From contig CAJAHV010000390.1 of NCBI GenBank assembly GCA_903939555.1, positions 1-12,407 of the forward strand: 12,407 nt of DNA. The letters run 5' to 3'. The notes beneath the pieces are model-generated. The model had not been told where the DNA came from, did not search any database, and worked only from the letters and a program-made list of their open reading frames with translations. This document shows positions 1 to 7,111 of this stretch, piece by piece. The DNA is from an uncultured Alphaproteobacteria bacterium. GTDB lineage: Bacteria; Pseudomonadota; Alphaproteobacteria; Sphingomonadales; Sphingomonadaceae. How positions within the stretch are numbered: the stretch's first letter is position 1; each line of letters starts with the position of its first letter. The translations under genes and the position numbers were made by a program.

Positions 1-2
1 CG

Positions 3-96
3 CAGGCCCCAGACCCCATTGATAATCGTCAACAAGATCAATGGGCGTTGTCAGGGACCAAGCTGATTGAATGGGGTCTGGGGCCTGAGGCCCCAG
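3..96. repeat. Compound palindromic intergenic element
   Basis: Three overlapping dyads are visible. An 18-bp perfect inverted repeat pairs 3-20 (CAGGCCCCAGACCCCATT) with 70-87. A 9-bp inverted repeat pairs 15-23 (CCCATTGAT) with 37-45. A near-continuous palindrome at 78-96 has arms CTGGGGCCT and AGGCCCCAG around one base. The first two share bases 15-20, so they are mutually exclusive folds. The element lies downstream of the glutathione S-transferase gene, so it could act as a 3' processing or termination structure or be a dispersed palindromic repeat. No T-run follows it on the minus strand, so it is not a textbook intrinsic terminator. Its copy number in the genome cannot be seen from this window. 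Confidence 0.75.
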
Positions 97-137
97 CCGC
101 CGGAGGCCCTTAAAGTCGCCGCCGGAGGCCCTTAAAG
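96..137. repeat. Two tandem copies of a 22-bp unit
   Basis: The 20-mer GCCGCCGGAGGCCCTTAAAG occurs at 96-115 and again at 118-137, a period of 22 bp with two spacer bases. On the minus strand the units follow the glutathione S-transferase stop codon within a few bases and run directly into the palindrome at 78-96. The position immediately after a gene suggests a transcript 3'-end or dispersed extragenic element. No function is assigned. Confidence 0.8.
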
Positions 138-143
138 AGCCGA

Positions 144-764
144 TCAGGCCTGTGCCGCCTTGGCGCGCACAAATCCGTCGCGGGTTTGCAGGCGTTCCCA
201 CCAGGCCCGCAGGTTCGGTCCGACCTCGTCAAGGTGGCGCAGCGTGCCGGCGAACAGCAGCGCATAGGCCACCGAGATGTCGGCCACGGTGAAACGCCCG
301 GCGCAGAGGAATTCGCGGCCATCGGCGAGCGTGTTTTCGGCGAGCACGGTGCGGGCGAGGAACCAGCGTTTGTAATCTTCGGCGACCTGCGGGATTCGCC
401 GTTCGGGCTTTTCGAGTATCTTGTAGCGGAACACCAAAGTCTGCGGAAAGGTCAGCGTCGCTTCGCCGTGGTGCAGCCAGTTGAGCCAGGCGCCGAAATC
501 ATCTTCTGCCGGGGCGACACCCAGTGTGCCGGCGCCATGCTTTACCGCCAGATATTCGCAGATCGCGGCGCTTTCGGTCATCTTGGCCGGGCCATCCTCA
601 AAATAGGGGATGGTGCCGAGCGGGTTGGTGGCGAGATATTCGGGCTGCGTCCAGCGCGGCGGGAACGGCAGGGTGACCAGTTCATAGGGCAAACCCAGTT
701 CTTCGAGCGTCCATAGTACGCGAAATGACCGGGCGTCCTTGCAGTGCCACAGCTTCATCATCAT
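144..764 (-). CDS. Glutathione S-transferase family protein
   Basis: Cytosolic GST-fold protein of about 206 residues, the usual family length, expected to conjugate or reduce substrates with glutathione. The N-terminal thioredoxin-like domain (about 3-75) shows the early Ser-Phe-Arg region (S13), the cis-proline loop NPLGTIP (48-53, P53) and the glutathione-gripping ESAAICEYL segment (64-72). The all-helical C-terminal domain (about 85-200) carries FTVADISVAYALLFA (158-172), matching the conserved N-capping region. The start has three ATGs in a row (764, 761, 758). The AAAGG ribosome site sits only 3 nt before the first but 6 to 9 nt before the second and third, so the true start is probably MMKLW or MKLW. 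The gene is divergent from the protease gene, and a long palindrome begins 16 nt upstream of the first ATG. The substrate cannot be predicted. Confidence 0.9.
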   Translation of the reverse strand: MMMKLWHCKDARSFRVLWTLEELGLPYELVTLPFPPRWTQPEYLATNPLGTIPYFEDGPAKMTESAAICEYLAVKHGAGTLGVAPAEDDFGAWLNWLHHGEATLTFPQTLVFRYKILEKPERRIPQVAEDYKRWFLARTVLAENTLADGREFLCAGRFTVADISVAYALLFAGTLRHLDEVGPNLRAWWERLQTRDGFVRAKAAQA

Positions 765-780
765 TTACCTTTGTGTTGAG

Positions 781-868
781 GGGCGGTGCCAGCCTGCTCT
801 CCCACCCGGCGACCCACAGTTTACACTGGAATTGGGTCGCCGGGCGGGGGCGCGGGCTGGCACCGCCC
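781..868. repeat. Long imperfect palindrome between divergent genes
   Basis: An 88-bp dyad. Outer arms of 14 perfect bp pair 781-794 (GGGCGGTGCCAGCC) with 855-868. Inner arms of 11 perfect bp pair 805-815 (CCCGGCGACCC) with 834-844. The two 10-bp connectors (795-804 and 845-854) are of equal length and match at 6 of 10 positions, giving about 31 of 35 paired positions around an 18-nt loop (816-833). It sits between the starts of the glutathione S-transferase and protease genes, where a terminator is not expected. It could be a miniature mobile or REP-like element, or a leader hairpin of the minus-strand gene. No transposase or obvious target duplication is seen. Confidence 0.8.
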
Positions 869-929
869 TATCCCCAAACCGTTCATCATCGCTTCACGCG
901 GGCTGCACAATTGGGAAAGTGGACAGGGC

Positions 930-2423
930 ATGATGGCAGGAGCATCGGTGTTGAAACAGCTGAAACTGGTGGGCGGGCTGGCGCTGGGCGGCATTGTCGG
1001 CGTCGCGCTGGCGCTGGGCATCCACAGCCGGACCGGCGACAGCACGGTCGCGGCGCAGATCGCGCCGATGGACACCACGCCGGTCACCCGTGTCGCTCCC
1101 AATTCGGCGAGCCAGATGTCGCTGTCGTTCGCGCCGGTGGTCAAGGCGACCGCACCCGCCGTCGTCAACATCTATACCGCCAAGGTCGATCGCAGCCGCG
1201 CCAGCCTGATGGACGAGTTCATCCGGCGCTCGTTCGGTGGCGCGCCGCCGCAGCCGCGCGTGCAGCAATCGCTGGGCAGCGGTGTCATCGTTGGCGCCAA
1301 TGGCCTGATCATCACCAACAATCACGTCGTCGCCGGGGCGGACCAGATTCTTGTCGCGCTGGCCGACCGCCGCGAATATCCCGCCAAGCTGGTGTTCGCC
1401 GATGCCCGGCTCGACCTGGCGCTGCTGCGCGTCGACACCAAGGGCGCGGCGCTGCCGGTGATCCGCATGGGCGACAGCGACCGGTCCGAAGTCGGTGACA
1501 TCACCATCGCCATCGGCAACCCCTTCGGGGTCGGCCAGACGGTGACGACCGGGATTGTTTCGGCCATTGCCCGCACCGGCATCGGCGTGTCGGACTGGCA
1601 GTTCTTCATCCAGACCGATGCGGCGATCAACCCGGGCAATTCGGGCGGCGCGCTATTGGATGCGCAAGGCCGGTTGATCGGTATCAACACCGCCATCTAT
1701 TCGCAAAGCGGCGGGTCGAACGGCATCGGCTTTGCCATTCCGTCGAAGATGGTGCGCGTCTTTCTCAATGCCGCTGACAAGGGCAAATTGGTGTCGGGCT
1801 GGATCGGCGTGGAAGGCGAGCCGCTGACCGCCGATAGCGCGCGGCTGGCCGGGCTCGATCGCCCCGGCGGCTTGCTCGTTACCGGCGTCGTGCCGGGCAG
1901 TCCGGGGGCAGCGGCGGGTATCCGCGCCGGTGACGTGCTGCGTACCGTCGATGGCAAGGAAGTCGCCGATGGCGGCCAGTTGCGCTATTCGCTGGCCACC
2001 GAAGGGGTGGGGCGCACGCTTGACGTGCGGTTGATCCGTGCCGGTAAGGAACAAAGCGTTGCCGTCACGCTGGCGCCGCCGCCGGAACGCCCGGCGCGGC
2101 AACTGACCCGGATCGGCGACCAGTCGATTCTCGCCGGGGTAACCATCGCCAATCTGTCGCCGGCCTATGCCCAGGAATTGGGGGTCGGCCTGCCCGAGGA
2201 AGGTGTAGTCGTCGTCCAGATTCTCGGCACGGCGCCGGCGGCACGGCTCGGCTTCCTCAAGCCCGGCGACCTTATCGAGGCGGTGGGCGGCCAGCCAGTG
2301 AACAGCGTTGCCGATGTTGCGGCGCTGGCGGCCAAGGGTGCCACTTCGCTGCGCTTCAACCGCGGCGGCCAGCGCACGGAATGCGGCGTGACGGCGACGG
2401 GGCAATTCGGCTGCCGCAGCTGA
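930..2423 (+). CDS. HtrA/Do-family serine protease, membrane-anchored, two PDZ domains
   Basis: Periplasmic quality-control protease/chaperone of the trypsin-like HtrA family, 497 residues from the ATG at 930. An N-terminal hydrophobic segment (about 11-31) has no clear signal-peptidase site, suggesting a membrane anchor. The protease domain (about 65-280) carries the catalytic triad: H132 in TNNHVV, D162 in RLDLALL and S238 in GNSGGAL. PDZ1 spans about 290-382 and PDZ2 about 400-480. Upstream in-frame ATGs (from 786) would add a Pro/Gly-rich stretch translated from the palindrome, so I chose 930, where the hydrophobic anchor begins at the N terminus; the ribosome site there is only a weak G/A-rich GGACAGGG. 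The only two cysteines, C485 and C495, lie in the last 13 residues after PDZ2. Whether it acts like DegP, DegQ or DegS cannot be decided; two PDZ domains argue against a plain DegS. Confidence 0.93.
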   Translation: MMAGASVLKQLKLVGGLALGGIVGVALALGIHSRTGDSTVAAQIAPMDTTPVTRVAPNSASQMSLSFAPVVKATAPAVVNIYTAKVDRSRASLMDEFIRRSFGGAPPQPRVQQSLGSGVIVGANGLIITNNHVVAGADQILVALADRREYPAKLVFADARLDLALLRVDTKGAALPVIRMGDSDRSEVGDITIAIGNPFGVGQTVTTGIVSAIARTGIGVSDWQFFIQTDAAINPGNSGGALLDAQGRLIGINTAIYSQSGGSNGIGFAIPSKMVRVFLNAADKGKLVSGWIGVEGEPLTADSARLAGLDRPGGLLVTGVVPGSPGAAAGIRAGDVLRTVDGKEVADGGQLRYSLATEGVGRTLDVRLIRAGKEQSVAVTLAPPPERPARQLTRIGDQSILAGVTIANLSPAYAQELGVGLPEEGVVVVQILGTAPAARLGFLKPGDLIEAVGGQPVNSVADVAALAAKGATSLRFNRGGQRTECGVTATGQFGCRS

Positions 2424-2493
2424 GCTGGCGCTTGCCACCAGCAACGTCCGAAAACCGCCAGACTCGGGCGCCTGCTGCCGCTACAAAAGCGCC

Positions 2494-3585
2494 ATGAGCC
2501 TGCCTGACCCTGCAACCTGCCATGCCGCGTTGCAGGCGCGCGACCATCGGCTTGACGGGGTGTTCTTCACCTGTGTGAAGACCACCGGCATTTATTGCCG
2601 CCCGGTCTGCCCGGCGCGGCCGCCGCTGTTGAAAAATTGTCGCTTCGCTACCAGCGCGGCGGAGGCGGCAAGCTGGGGCTTTCGCGCCTGCAAGCGCTGT
2701 CGCCCCGATGCGGCACCGGGCAGCCCGGCGTGGCAGGGCAGCGCCGCCAGCGTGCGCCGCGCGCTCGGGCTTATTGATCAGGGAGCGCTCGACAGCCTTG
2801 ATGCGCCGGCCCCGGTGGCGGCGCTCGGCGACCGGCTGGGGGTGGGAGAACGCCAGGTACGGCGGCTGTTCGCCCGCCATCTCGGCGTCCCGCCGGTGGC
2901 AGTGGCGCAGGCAAAGCGCTTGGCCATCGCCGTCCGTCTTGTCGACGAGGGCAGCCTGCCGATGGCGCGGATCGCCGCCGAAGCCGGTTTCGGCAGTGTC
3001 CGCCGTTTTAACGAAGTCTTTCAATCGGCGCATGGCGAAAGCCCCGCCGCGCGCCGCCGCACCAAGGGAGCCGCCATCATGGAATTCGCATTGTCACGCT
3101 TTGCCGCGCCGGCGTTCGACCTGCTCATCGTCAGTGACGGCGATGGCGTACTGCGCGCGCTCGATTTCAGCGATTTCGAGGAACGCATGCACCGCCTGCT
3201 CGCCAGGCATTATGGCCAATACCGGCTGGTCGAAGCCCCGTTGCCCGCGGCCATTGCCGGCGCGCTCACCGCGTATTTCGGCGGCGATGTGGCGGCGCTC
3301 GATGCGCTGCCGGTCGCTACCGGCGGCAGTGATTTCCAGCGCCGGGTGTGGACGGCGCTGCGCCGCATTCCGGCCGGCGAAACCAGCGGTTATGGCGCGC
3401 TCGCCGCGCAGTTGGGCCAGCCCGGCGCGGCGCGCGCCGTCGGGCTGGCCAATGGTGCCAATCCCATCGCTATTGTTGTGCCCTGCCACCGCGTCATCGG
3501 CGCTTCGGGGGCGTTGACCGGCTATGCTGGTGGCGTAGAGCGCAAGCGCTGGCTGTTGCGCCATGAAGGCGTGGGGACGGGCTGA
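2494..3585 (+). CDS. ada: Ada: methylphosphotriester sensor, AraC-type activator and O6-methylguanine-DNA methyltransferase
   Basis: Complete 363-residue Ada, close to the roughly 354-residue Escherichia coli protein. The N-terminal zinc domain (about 1-80) has the four ligands C35 and C39 (IYCRPVCPAR) and C66 and C69 (CKRCRP). C35 is equivalent to the cysteine that accepts a methyl group from backbone phosphotriesters. The AraC-type helix-turn-helix region covers about 83-190. The methyltransferase domain (about 198-360) contains VVPCHRVIG with acceptor C331, which repairs O6-methylguanine and O4-methylthymine by suicidal transfer. Self-methylation at the first cysteine turns the protein into an activator of its own regulon. 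The gene stands alone, 70 bp after the protease gene. The bases before the ATG are AAAAGCGCC, a poor ribosome site that resembles the core of an Ada box. No alkB or alkA lies in the window. Confidence 0.95.
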   Translation: MSLPDPATCHAALQARDHRLDGVFFTCVKTTGIYCRPVCPARPPLLKNCRFATSAAEAASWGFRACKRCRPDAAPGSPAWQGSAASVRRALGLIDQGALDSLDAPAPVAALGDRLGVGERQVRRLFARHLGVPPVAVAQAKRLAIAVRLVDEGSLPMARIAAEAGFGSVRRFNEVFQSAHGESPAARRRTKGAAIMEFALSRFAAPAFDLLIVSDGDGVLRALDFSDFEERMHRLLARHYGQYRLVEAPLPAAIAGALTAYFGGDVAALDALPVATGGSDFQRRVWTALRRIPAGETSGYGALAAQLGQPGAARAVGLANGANPIAIVVPCHRVIGASGALTGYAGGVERKRWLLRHEGVGTG

Positions 3586-3603
3586 AAAATCAGATTGGTG
3601 AGC

Positions 3604-3654
3604 TTGACGTTATTTCGCAATAAATTTATGTCTTGCATAAATAAATTGCGAAAT
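3604..3654 (+). promoter_or_regulatory. Candidate promoter and operator dyad of the DUF2975/HTH operon
   Basis: In a GC-rich genome this stretch is strikingly AT-rich. A 19-bp arm at 3612-3630 (ATTTCGCAATAAATTTATG) pairs with 3636-3654 across a 5-bp centre (TCTTG), matching at 17 of 19 positions. A -35-like TTGACG lies at 3604-3609, and -10-like sequence (TTATGT, 3626-3631, 16-bp spacer) falls inside the left arm. A regulator bound to the dyad would therefore cover the promoter. Autorepression by the operon's own Cro/CI-type protein is the simplest reading. The dyad ends 15 bp before the first gene's ATG. Confidence 0.6.
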
Positions 3655-3669
3655 ACGAAAGGCTCGTGC

Positions 3670-4164
3670 ATGACTTCCGCTACCCATGATCTTCAGGCGA
3701 AAAGCCGCTCGCTCCAGTCGTTGTTCGGCTGGGTGTTCGGTTTCGGCACCTTCCTGCTGTTTTCCGAACTTGCCTACAGGCCATTGAAAGCTGTGGTTAT
3801 GGCTGGCGAGCCCGAAGTTGCAGTCGCTTGGGCTCGATTCGCCGGCATGACGGCCGACGCGCTGCCCAGCCTGGCTTTGCTGGCGGCGCTCTGGTCAGCA
3901 CGCTCCATGTTCAAGGCAATGGCGACCGGCGATGTACTGTCACCGCGCGGCAGCGCCGCGCTCGGTCGGGTCGGTGACTGGTTGATTGTCAGCGCGATCC
4001 TGGGTCTGGTGCTCGGGCCGCTCGACGACAAGTTCGATGCGCTCGGCGCCGCCTATTTCAGCGCGCTGGTCGTGCTTGCGGCGCTCGGCTTGGCGATCCG
4101 CCTGCTCGGCCGCATTCATGCGCTGGCCGCCGAGATTGCGGCCGATAATAGCCAGATCATCTGA
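3670..4164 (+). CDS. DUF2975 membrane protein
   Basis: A 164-residue integral membrane protein. Four hydrophobic segments are visible, at about 18-35, 62-78, 102-118 and 127-147. A basic, amphipathic tail after the last segment (GRIHALAAEIAADNSQII) is typical of DUF2975. The start at 3670 is preceded by GAAAGG 7 nt upstream. The earlier in-frame start at 3595 would translate through the operator-like dyad and is rejected. The stop is 2 nt from the ATG of a YozG-like helix-turn-helix gene, the well-known DUF2975/HTH pairing (as in Bacillus yoaS-yozG), so the two are surely co-transcribed. The family has no established biochemical function. A membrane partner that modulates the regulator is a common idea but not shown here. 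Confidence 0.85.
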   Translation: MTSATHDLQAKSRSLQSLFGWVFGFGTFLLFSELAYRPLKAVVMAGEPEVAVAWARFAGMTADALPSLALLAALWSARSMFKAMATGDVLSPRGSAALGRVGDWLIVSAILGLVLGPLDDKFDALGAAYFSALVVLAALGLAIRLLGRIHALAAEIAADNSQII

Positions 4165-4166
4165 TC

Positions 4167-4370
4167 ATGCCGATCATCGTGACGCTCGACGTGATGCTGG
4201 CGCGCCGCAAGCTGCGCGCCAAGGACCTTGCCGCTGCCATCGACATTTCGGAGACCAACCTGTCCCTGCTGCGGTCGGGCAAGGTCAAGGGCGTTCGCTT
4301 CGAAACCCTGGAAAAACTGTGCCTCGCTCTTGATTGCAAGCCGGGCGACCTGCTCGATTTCGAAGTTTGA
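4167..4370 (+). CDS. Small Cro/CI-type (YozG-like) transcriptional regulator
   Basis: A 67-residue protein that is almost entirely one helix-turn-helix domain. The first helix carries MLARRKLRAKDLAAAIDIS (10-28), the recognition helix lies near ETNLSLLRSGKVKGVRF (29-45), and ETLEKLCLALDCKPGDLLDF (46-65) is the classic C-terminal signature of the YozG/HTH_26 group. It begins 2 nt after the DUF2975 stop, so translational coupling is likely. Its best candidate target is the AT-rich dyad at 3612-3654 upstream of its own operon. The stop codon lies 4 bp from the convergent pccA stop, leaving no room for separate terminators. Confidence 0.9.
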   Translation: MPIIVTLDVMLARRKLRAKDLAAAIDISETNLSLLRSGKVKGVRFETLEKLCLALDCKPGDLLDFEV

Positions 4371-4374
4371 GGCC

Positions 4375-6378
4375 TCAGCCTTCGAATTCCAGGATAACCG
4401 CATCGACGGCCAGCGAATCTCCGGCCTTGGCGAGCACCTTGCCGATCGTTCCGGATTTTTCGGCGCGCAGGATGTTCTCCATCTTCATGGCTTCGACGGT
4501 GGCAAGCTGCTGCCCGGCCTCCACCTTGTCACCTTCGGCGACCGCGACGCTGACCACCAGGCCTGGCATCGGGCAGAGCAGGTACTTGCTCATGTCGGGC
4601 GCGACCTTGGGGATCATGAAACGCGCCAGCTCGGCAGCGCGCGGCGTGAGCACACGGACGCGATGCGCCGCGCCGCGGGTGGTGACCTTGAGGCCGCTGC
4701 CCTGCTTCTCGATGGTCATGCTGCGCGGCTGGCCATCGATCTCGGCTTCGAACAGCGACGATCCGATCCGCCAGTCGGTGGCGACGCCGATATCGGCATC
4801 ACCGATGGCGATTTCGAAACGGCCACCGTCGCCCGACACGGTGATCGGGATCTGTTCGCCGGCCAGTTCGACAATCCAGTCCTCGCCGTATTCGGCACCA
4901 TTGCCCGACAATTGCCCGTCGATGAGCTGGGCGCGTTCGGCTTCGATCGCCTGCACGACGCCGGCGGCAGCGGCGATGGCGAGGCGCGTTTCGGCATCGA
5001 CCGGCGCGCCGTTGAAGCCATCGGGATATTCTTCGGCAATGAAGCCGGTGGTGACATTGTCTCCGGCCTGAAAGCGCGGGTGTGCCATGATCGCCGACAG
5101 GAAATCGATATTGTGGCTGATGCCGCGGATGAGATAGCGGTCGAGCGCATCGGCCTGGGCGGCGATCGCCTGCGCCCGTGTCGGGGCATAGGTGATCAGC
5201 TTGGCGATCATCGGATCATAGAACATGCTGATCTCGGCACCTTCGGCGACGCCGGTATCGATGCGGACCAGTGAGGCTCCGTTACGTCCGGCTTCGGGCG
5301 GCTGGCAGGCCGACAGGCGGCCGATCGAGGGCAGGAAGCCGCGATACGGATCTTCGGCATAGACGCGGGTTTCGATCGCCCAGCCATCGAGGCGGACATC
5401 GGCCTGGGTGAAGGGCAGGGCTTCGCCGGCGGCGACGCGGATCATCAGTTCGACGAGATCGAGCCCGGTGATGCATTCGGTGACCGGGTGTTCGACCTGG
5501 AGCCGCGTGTTCATTTCAAGGAAATAAAAGCTGCGGTCGGCGCCGGCGATGAACTCCACCGTGCCGGCGCTGGTGTAGCCGACGATCTTGGCGAGCGCGA
5601 CGGCCTGTTCGCCCATCGCCTTGCGCATTTCGGGGGTGACGAAGGGCGAAGGGGCTTCCTCCACGACCTTCTGGTGACGGCGCTGGATCGAACAGTCGCG
5701 CTCGTTCAGGTAGATGACGTTGCCATGGGCATCACCGATCAACTGGATTTCGATATGGCGCGGCTGTTCGATGAATTTTTCGATGAACACCCGGTCATCA
5801 CCGAAGCTGGCCAGCGCCTCGCGCTTGACGCTTTCAAAGCCTTCGCGGACATCGGCTTCGCTCCACGCCAGCCGCATGCCTTTGCCGCCGCCGCCGGCGC
5901 TGGCCTTCATCATCACCGGATAGCCGATGCCGCCGGCGATTTCGACGGCATGGTCGGTGCCGTTGATTTCCCCGACAAAACCCGGGACGACCGAAACGCC
6001 CGCAGCGAGTGCGCGGCGCTTTGATTCGATCTTGTCGCCCATTGCGGCAATGGCGCTGGCCGGCGGGCCGATGAAGGCGATGCCGGCGGCGCTCAAGGCT
6101 TCGACGAAGCTGGCGCGTTCGGACAGGAAGCCATAACCGGGGTGAACCGCCTCGGCACCGGTGGCGAGGCAGGCAGCGATGATCTTGTCGGCAACCAGAT
6201 AGGATTCACTCGCCGGTGACGGGCCGATGTGGACAGCTTCGTCTGCCATGCCGACGTGCAGCGCGTTGGCATCGGCGTCGGAATAGACCGCGACAGTGGC
6301 GATGCCCATGGCGCGGGCGCTGCGAATCACCCGGCAGGCGATTTCCCCGCGGTTGGCGATCAGGATCTTTTTGAACAT
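4375..6378 (-). CDS. pccA: Propionyl-CoA carboxylase alpha subunit (biotin carboxylase plus biotin carrier)
   Basis: A 667-residue biotin-dependent carboxylase subunit: ATP plus bicarbonate carboxylates the attached biotin, which is then passed to PccB. The biotin carboxylase N-domain (MFKKILIANRGEIACRVI) is followed by the ATP-grasp domain with the glycine loop GGGGKGMR (162-169) and the active-site block EMNTRLQVEHPVTE (288-301). After the C-terminal carboxylase domain (about 335-445) comes a linker that fits the BT domain (about 470-590) seen in propionyl-CoA and other acyl-CoA carboxylases. The biotinyl domain ends the protein with AMKM, biotinylated on K632. The start is canonical for the family; no strong ribosome site is visible. 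The cognate pccB is about 3.8 kb away on the same strand. 3-Methylcrotonyl-CoA carboxylase is the main alternative, but the beta subunit here is PccB-like. Confidence 0.93.
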   Translation of the reverse strand: MFKKILIANRGEIACRVIRSARAMGIATVAVYSDADANALHVGMADEAVHIGPSPASESYLVADKIIAACLATGAEAVHPGYGFLSERASFVEALSAAGIAFIGPPASAIAAMGDKIESKRRALAAGVSVVPGFVGEINGTDHAVEIAGGIGYPVMMKASAGGGGKGMRLAWSEADVREGFESVKREALASFGDDRVFIEKFIEQPRHIEIQLIGDAHGNVIYLNERDCSIQRRHQKVVEEAPSPFVTPEMRKAMGEQAVALAKIVGYTSAGTVEFIAGADRSFYFLEMNTRLQVEHPVTECITGLDLVELMIRVAAGEALPFTQADVRLDGWAIETRVYAEDPYRGFLPSIGRLSACQPPEAGRNGASLVRIDTGVAEGAEISMFYDPMIAKLITYAPTRAQAIAAQADALDRYLIRGISHNIDFLSAIMAHPRFQAGDNVTTGFIAEEYPDGFNGAPVDAETRLAIAAAAGVVQAIEAERAQLIDGQLSGNGAEYGEDWIVELAGEQIPITVSGDGGRFEIAIGDADIGVATDWRIGSSLFEAEIDGQPRSMTIEKQGSGLKVTTRGAAHRVRVLTPRAAELARFMIPKVAPDMSKYLLCPMPGLVVSVAVAEGDKVEAGQQLATVEAMKMENILRAEKSGTIGKVLAKAGDSLAVDAVILEFEG

Positions 6379-6568
6379 GCGCTGGTTGGCCCCGTACGTA
6401 ACGAACGCACTTCCTTAGGTCGTGAACGCTGGAATGGCTAGGGTCGAGACGCGCAGGATTTTGGTGTCCGGCACGCGGCTCCGCGGGCGCGGTGGGAGGC
6501 ATCGCAACCGGCGTGGCCGGGCGCTGCGGCGAAAGCACAGCGCCCCCGCTCGGCATGGCCGGGCAGGG

Positions 6569-6603
6569 GCGGTTGCGTGGCGCCGATAGCGGTTGCGTGG
6601 CGC
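6569..6603. repeat. 15-bp direct repeat downstream of the UrcA-family gene
   Basis: GCGGTTGCGTGGCGC occurs at 6569-6583 and 6589-6603, a 20-bp period. The first copy's CGGTTGCG (6570-6577) can also pair with CGCAACCG at 6503-6510. A separate small hairpin, GCGCTG (6521-6526) with CAGCGC (6538-6543), lies between them. The whole gap between pccA and the UrcA-family gene (6379-6634) shows no convincing gene and no T-run terminator. The pccA promoter must lie in or beyond it, but I cannot pick one out. Confidence 0.6.
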
Positions 6604-6634
6604 TGGGAGCGGGCGCGCGCTGCGGCGGCTTGGC

Positions 6635-6979
6635 TTAGCGCGCCGAAGCGACGGTGACGTTGGCGCGGTTGAGCATGGCCTTGACCTGGGGCTGCACGGC
6701 GGAGCGGGCTTCTTCGCGGCAGGCGCGCAACGCTTCGGCTTCATCACGATCACCGAAAACCGGGGCGCCGCACAAAGTACCGATAGCGGCATTGACGCGT
6801 CGTTCGAGCATTTGCCGCCCGCGTGGCGTGGCAAGATCGAGATTCGTCGTCGAAATCGAGACCTGATCATTCAATAGGTGCGTGTCGGCCATGGCAGGAG
6901 CTGCAATAGTCATGAGAACCATTGTCATTCCGGCGAGCAGGCCGTTGGTGACAAGGGGCGATGCGAACTTACCTGTCAT
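6635..6979 (-). CDS. UrcA-family small secreted protein
   Basis: A 114-residue protein with an N-terminal signal peptide (hydrophobic core about 12-28, likely cleavage after APAMA at 31). The mature part matches the UrcA pattern: the strand VSISTTNLDLATPRG (40-54), a helix LERRVNAAIGTLCG with C70, and a second conserved C87 in LRACREEARSAVQ. The two cysteines probably form a disulfide in the periplasm. UrcA proteins are common in Caulobacter and sphingomonads and have no known function. GGAG lies 7 nt before the ATG, supporting this start. The upstream gap holds a Pho-box-like site about 130 bp away but facing the opposite way. The neighbouring pccA and DUF2269 genes give no functional clue. 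Confidence 0.82.
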   Translation of the reverse strand: MTGKFASPLVTNGLLAGMTMVLMTIAAPAMADTHLLNDQVSISTTNLDLATPRGRQMLERRVNAAIGTLCGAPVFGDRDEAEALRACREEARSAVQPQVKAMLNRANVTVASAR

Positions 6980-7111
6980 TGATATTCTCCTTCACGCACT
7001 CTGGCGATAGATGATTTCCTTTTACCCGATTTGCGTTTCAACTCGGGAAGCACTGACCTTGCGGCCCGTGAGTGAAAACTGCGCGCGTTTAGGGATGGGA
7101 TCAAGTGGTTT

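Noticed and set aside
786..929. N-terminal extension of the HtrA protease from in-frame ATGs at 786 onward
   Set aside because: It would translate the palindrome into a Pro/Gly/Arg-rich stretch ahead of the membrane anchor; the start at 930 gives a normal family N-terminus.
2424..2442. Hairpin GCTGG...CCAGC after the HtrA protease stop as a terminator
   Set aside because: It has a short stem and no T-run, so it cannot be supported as an intrinsic terminator.
3595..3669. Longer start for the DUF2975 gene at 3595
   Set aside because: It reads through the AT-rich dyad and promoter-like elements, while 3670 has GAAAGG at good spacing.
4228..5274. Plus-strand ORF of 348 codons across the HTH gene and pccA
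   Set aside because: It overlaps two well-supported genes in other frames, and its His/Asp/Arg/Gly-rich composition is typical of antisense reading.
6415..6870. Minus-strand ORF of 151 codons between pccA and the UrcA-family gene
   Set aside because: It is Arg/Pro-rich and overlaps the UrcA gene out of frame, so it is a compositional shadow.
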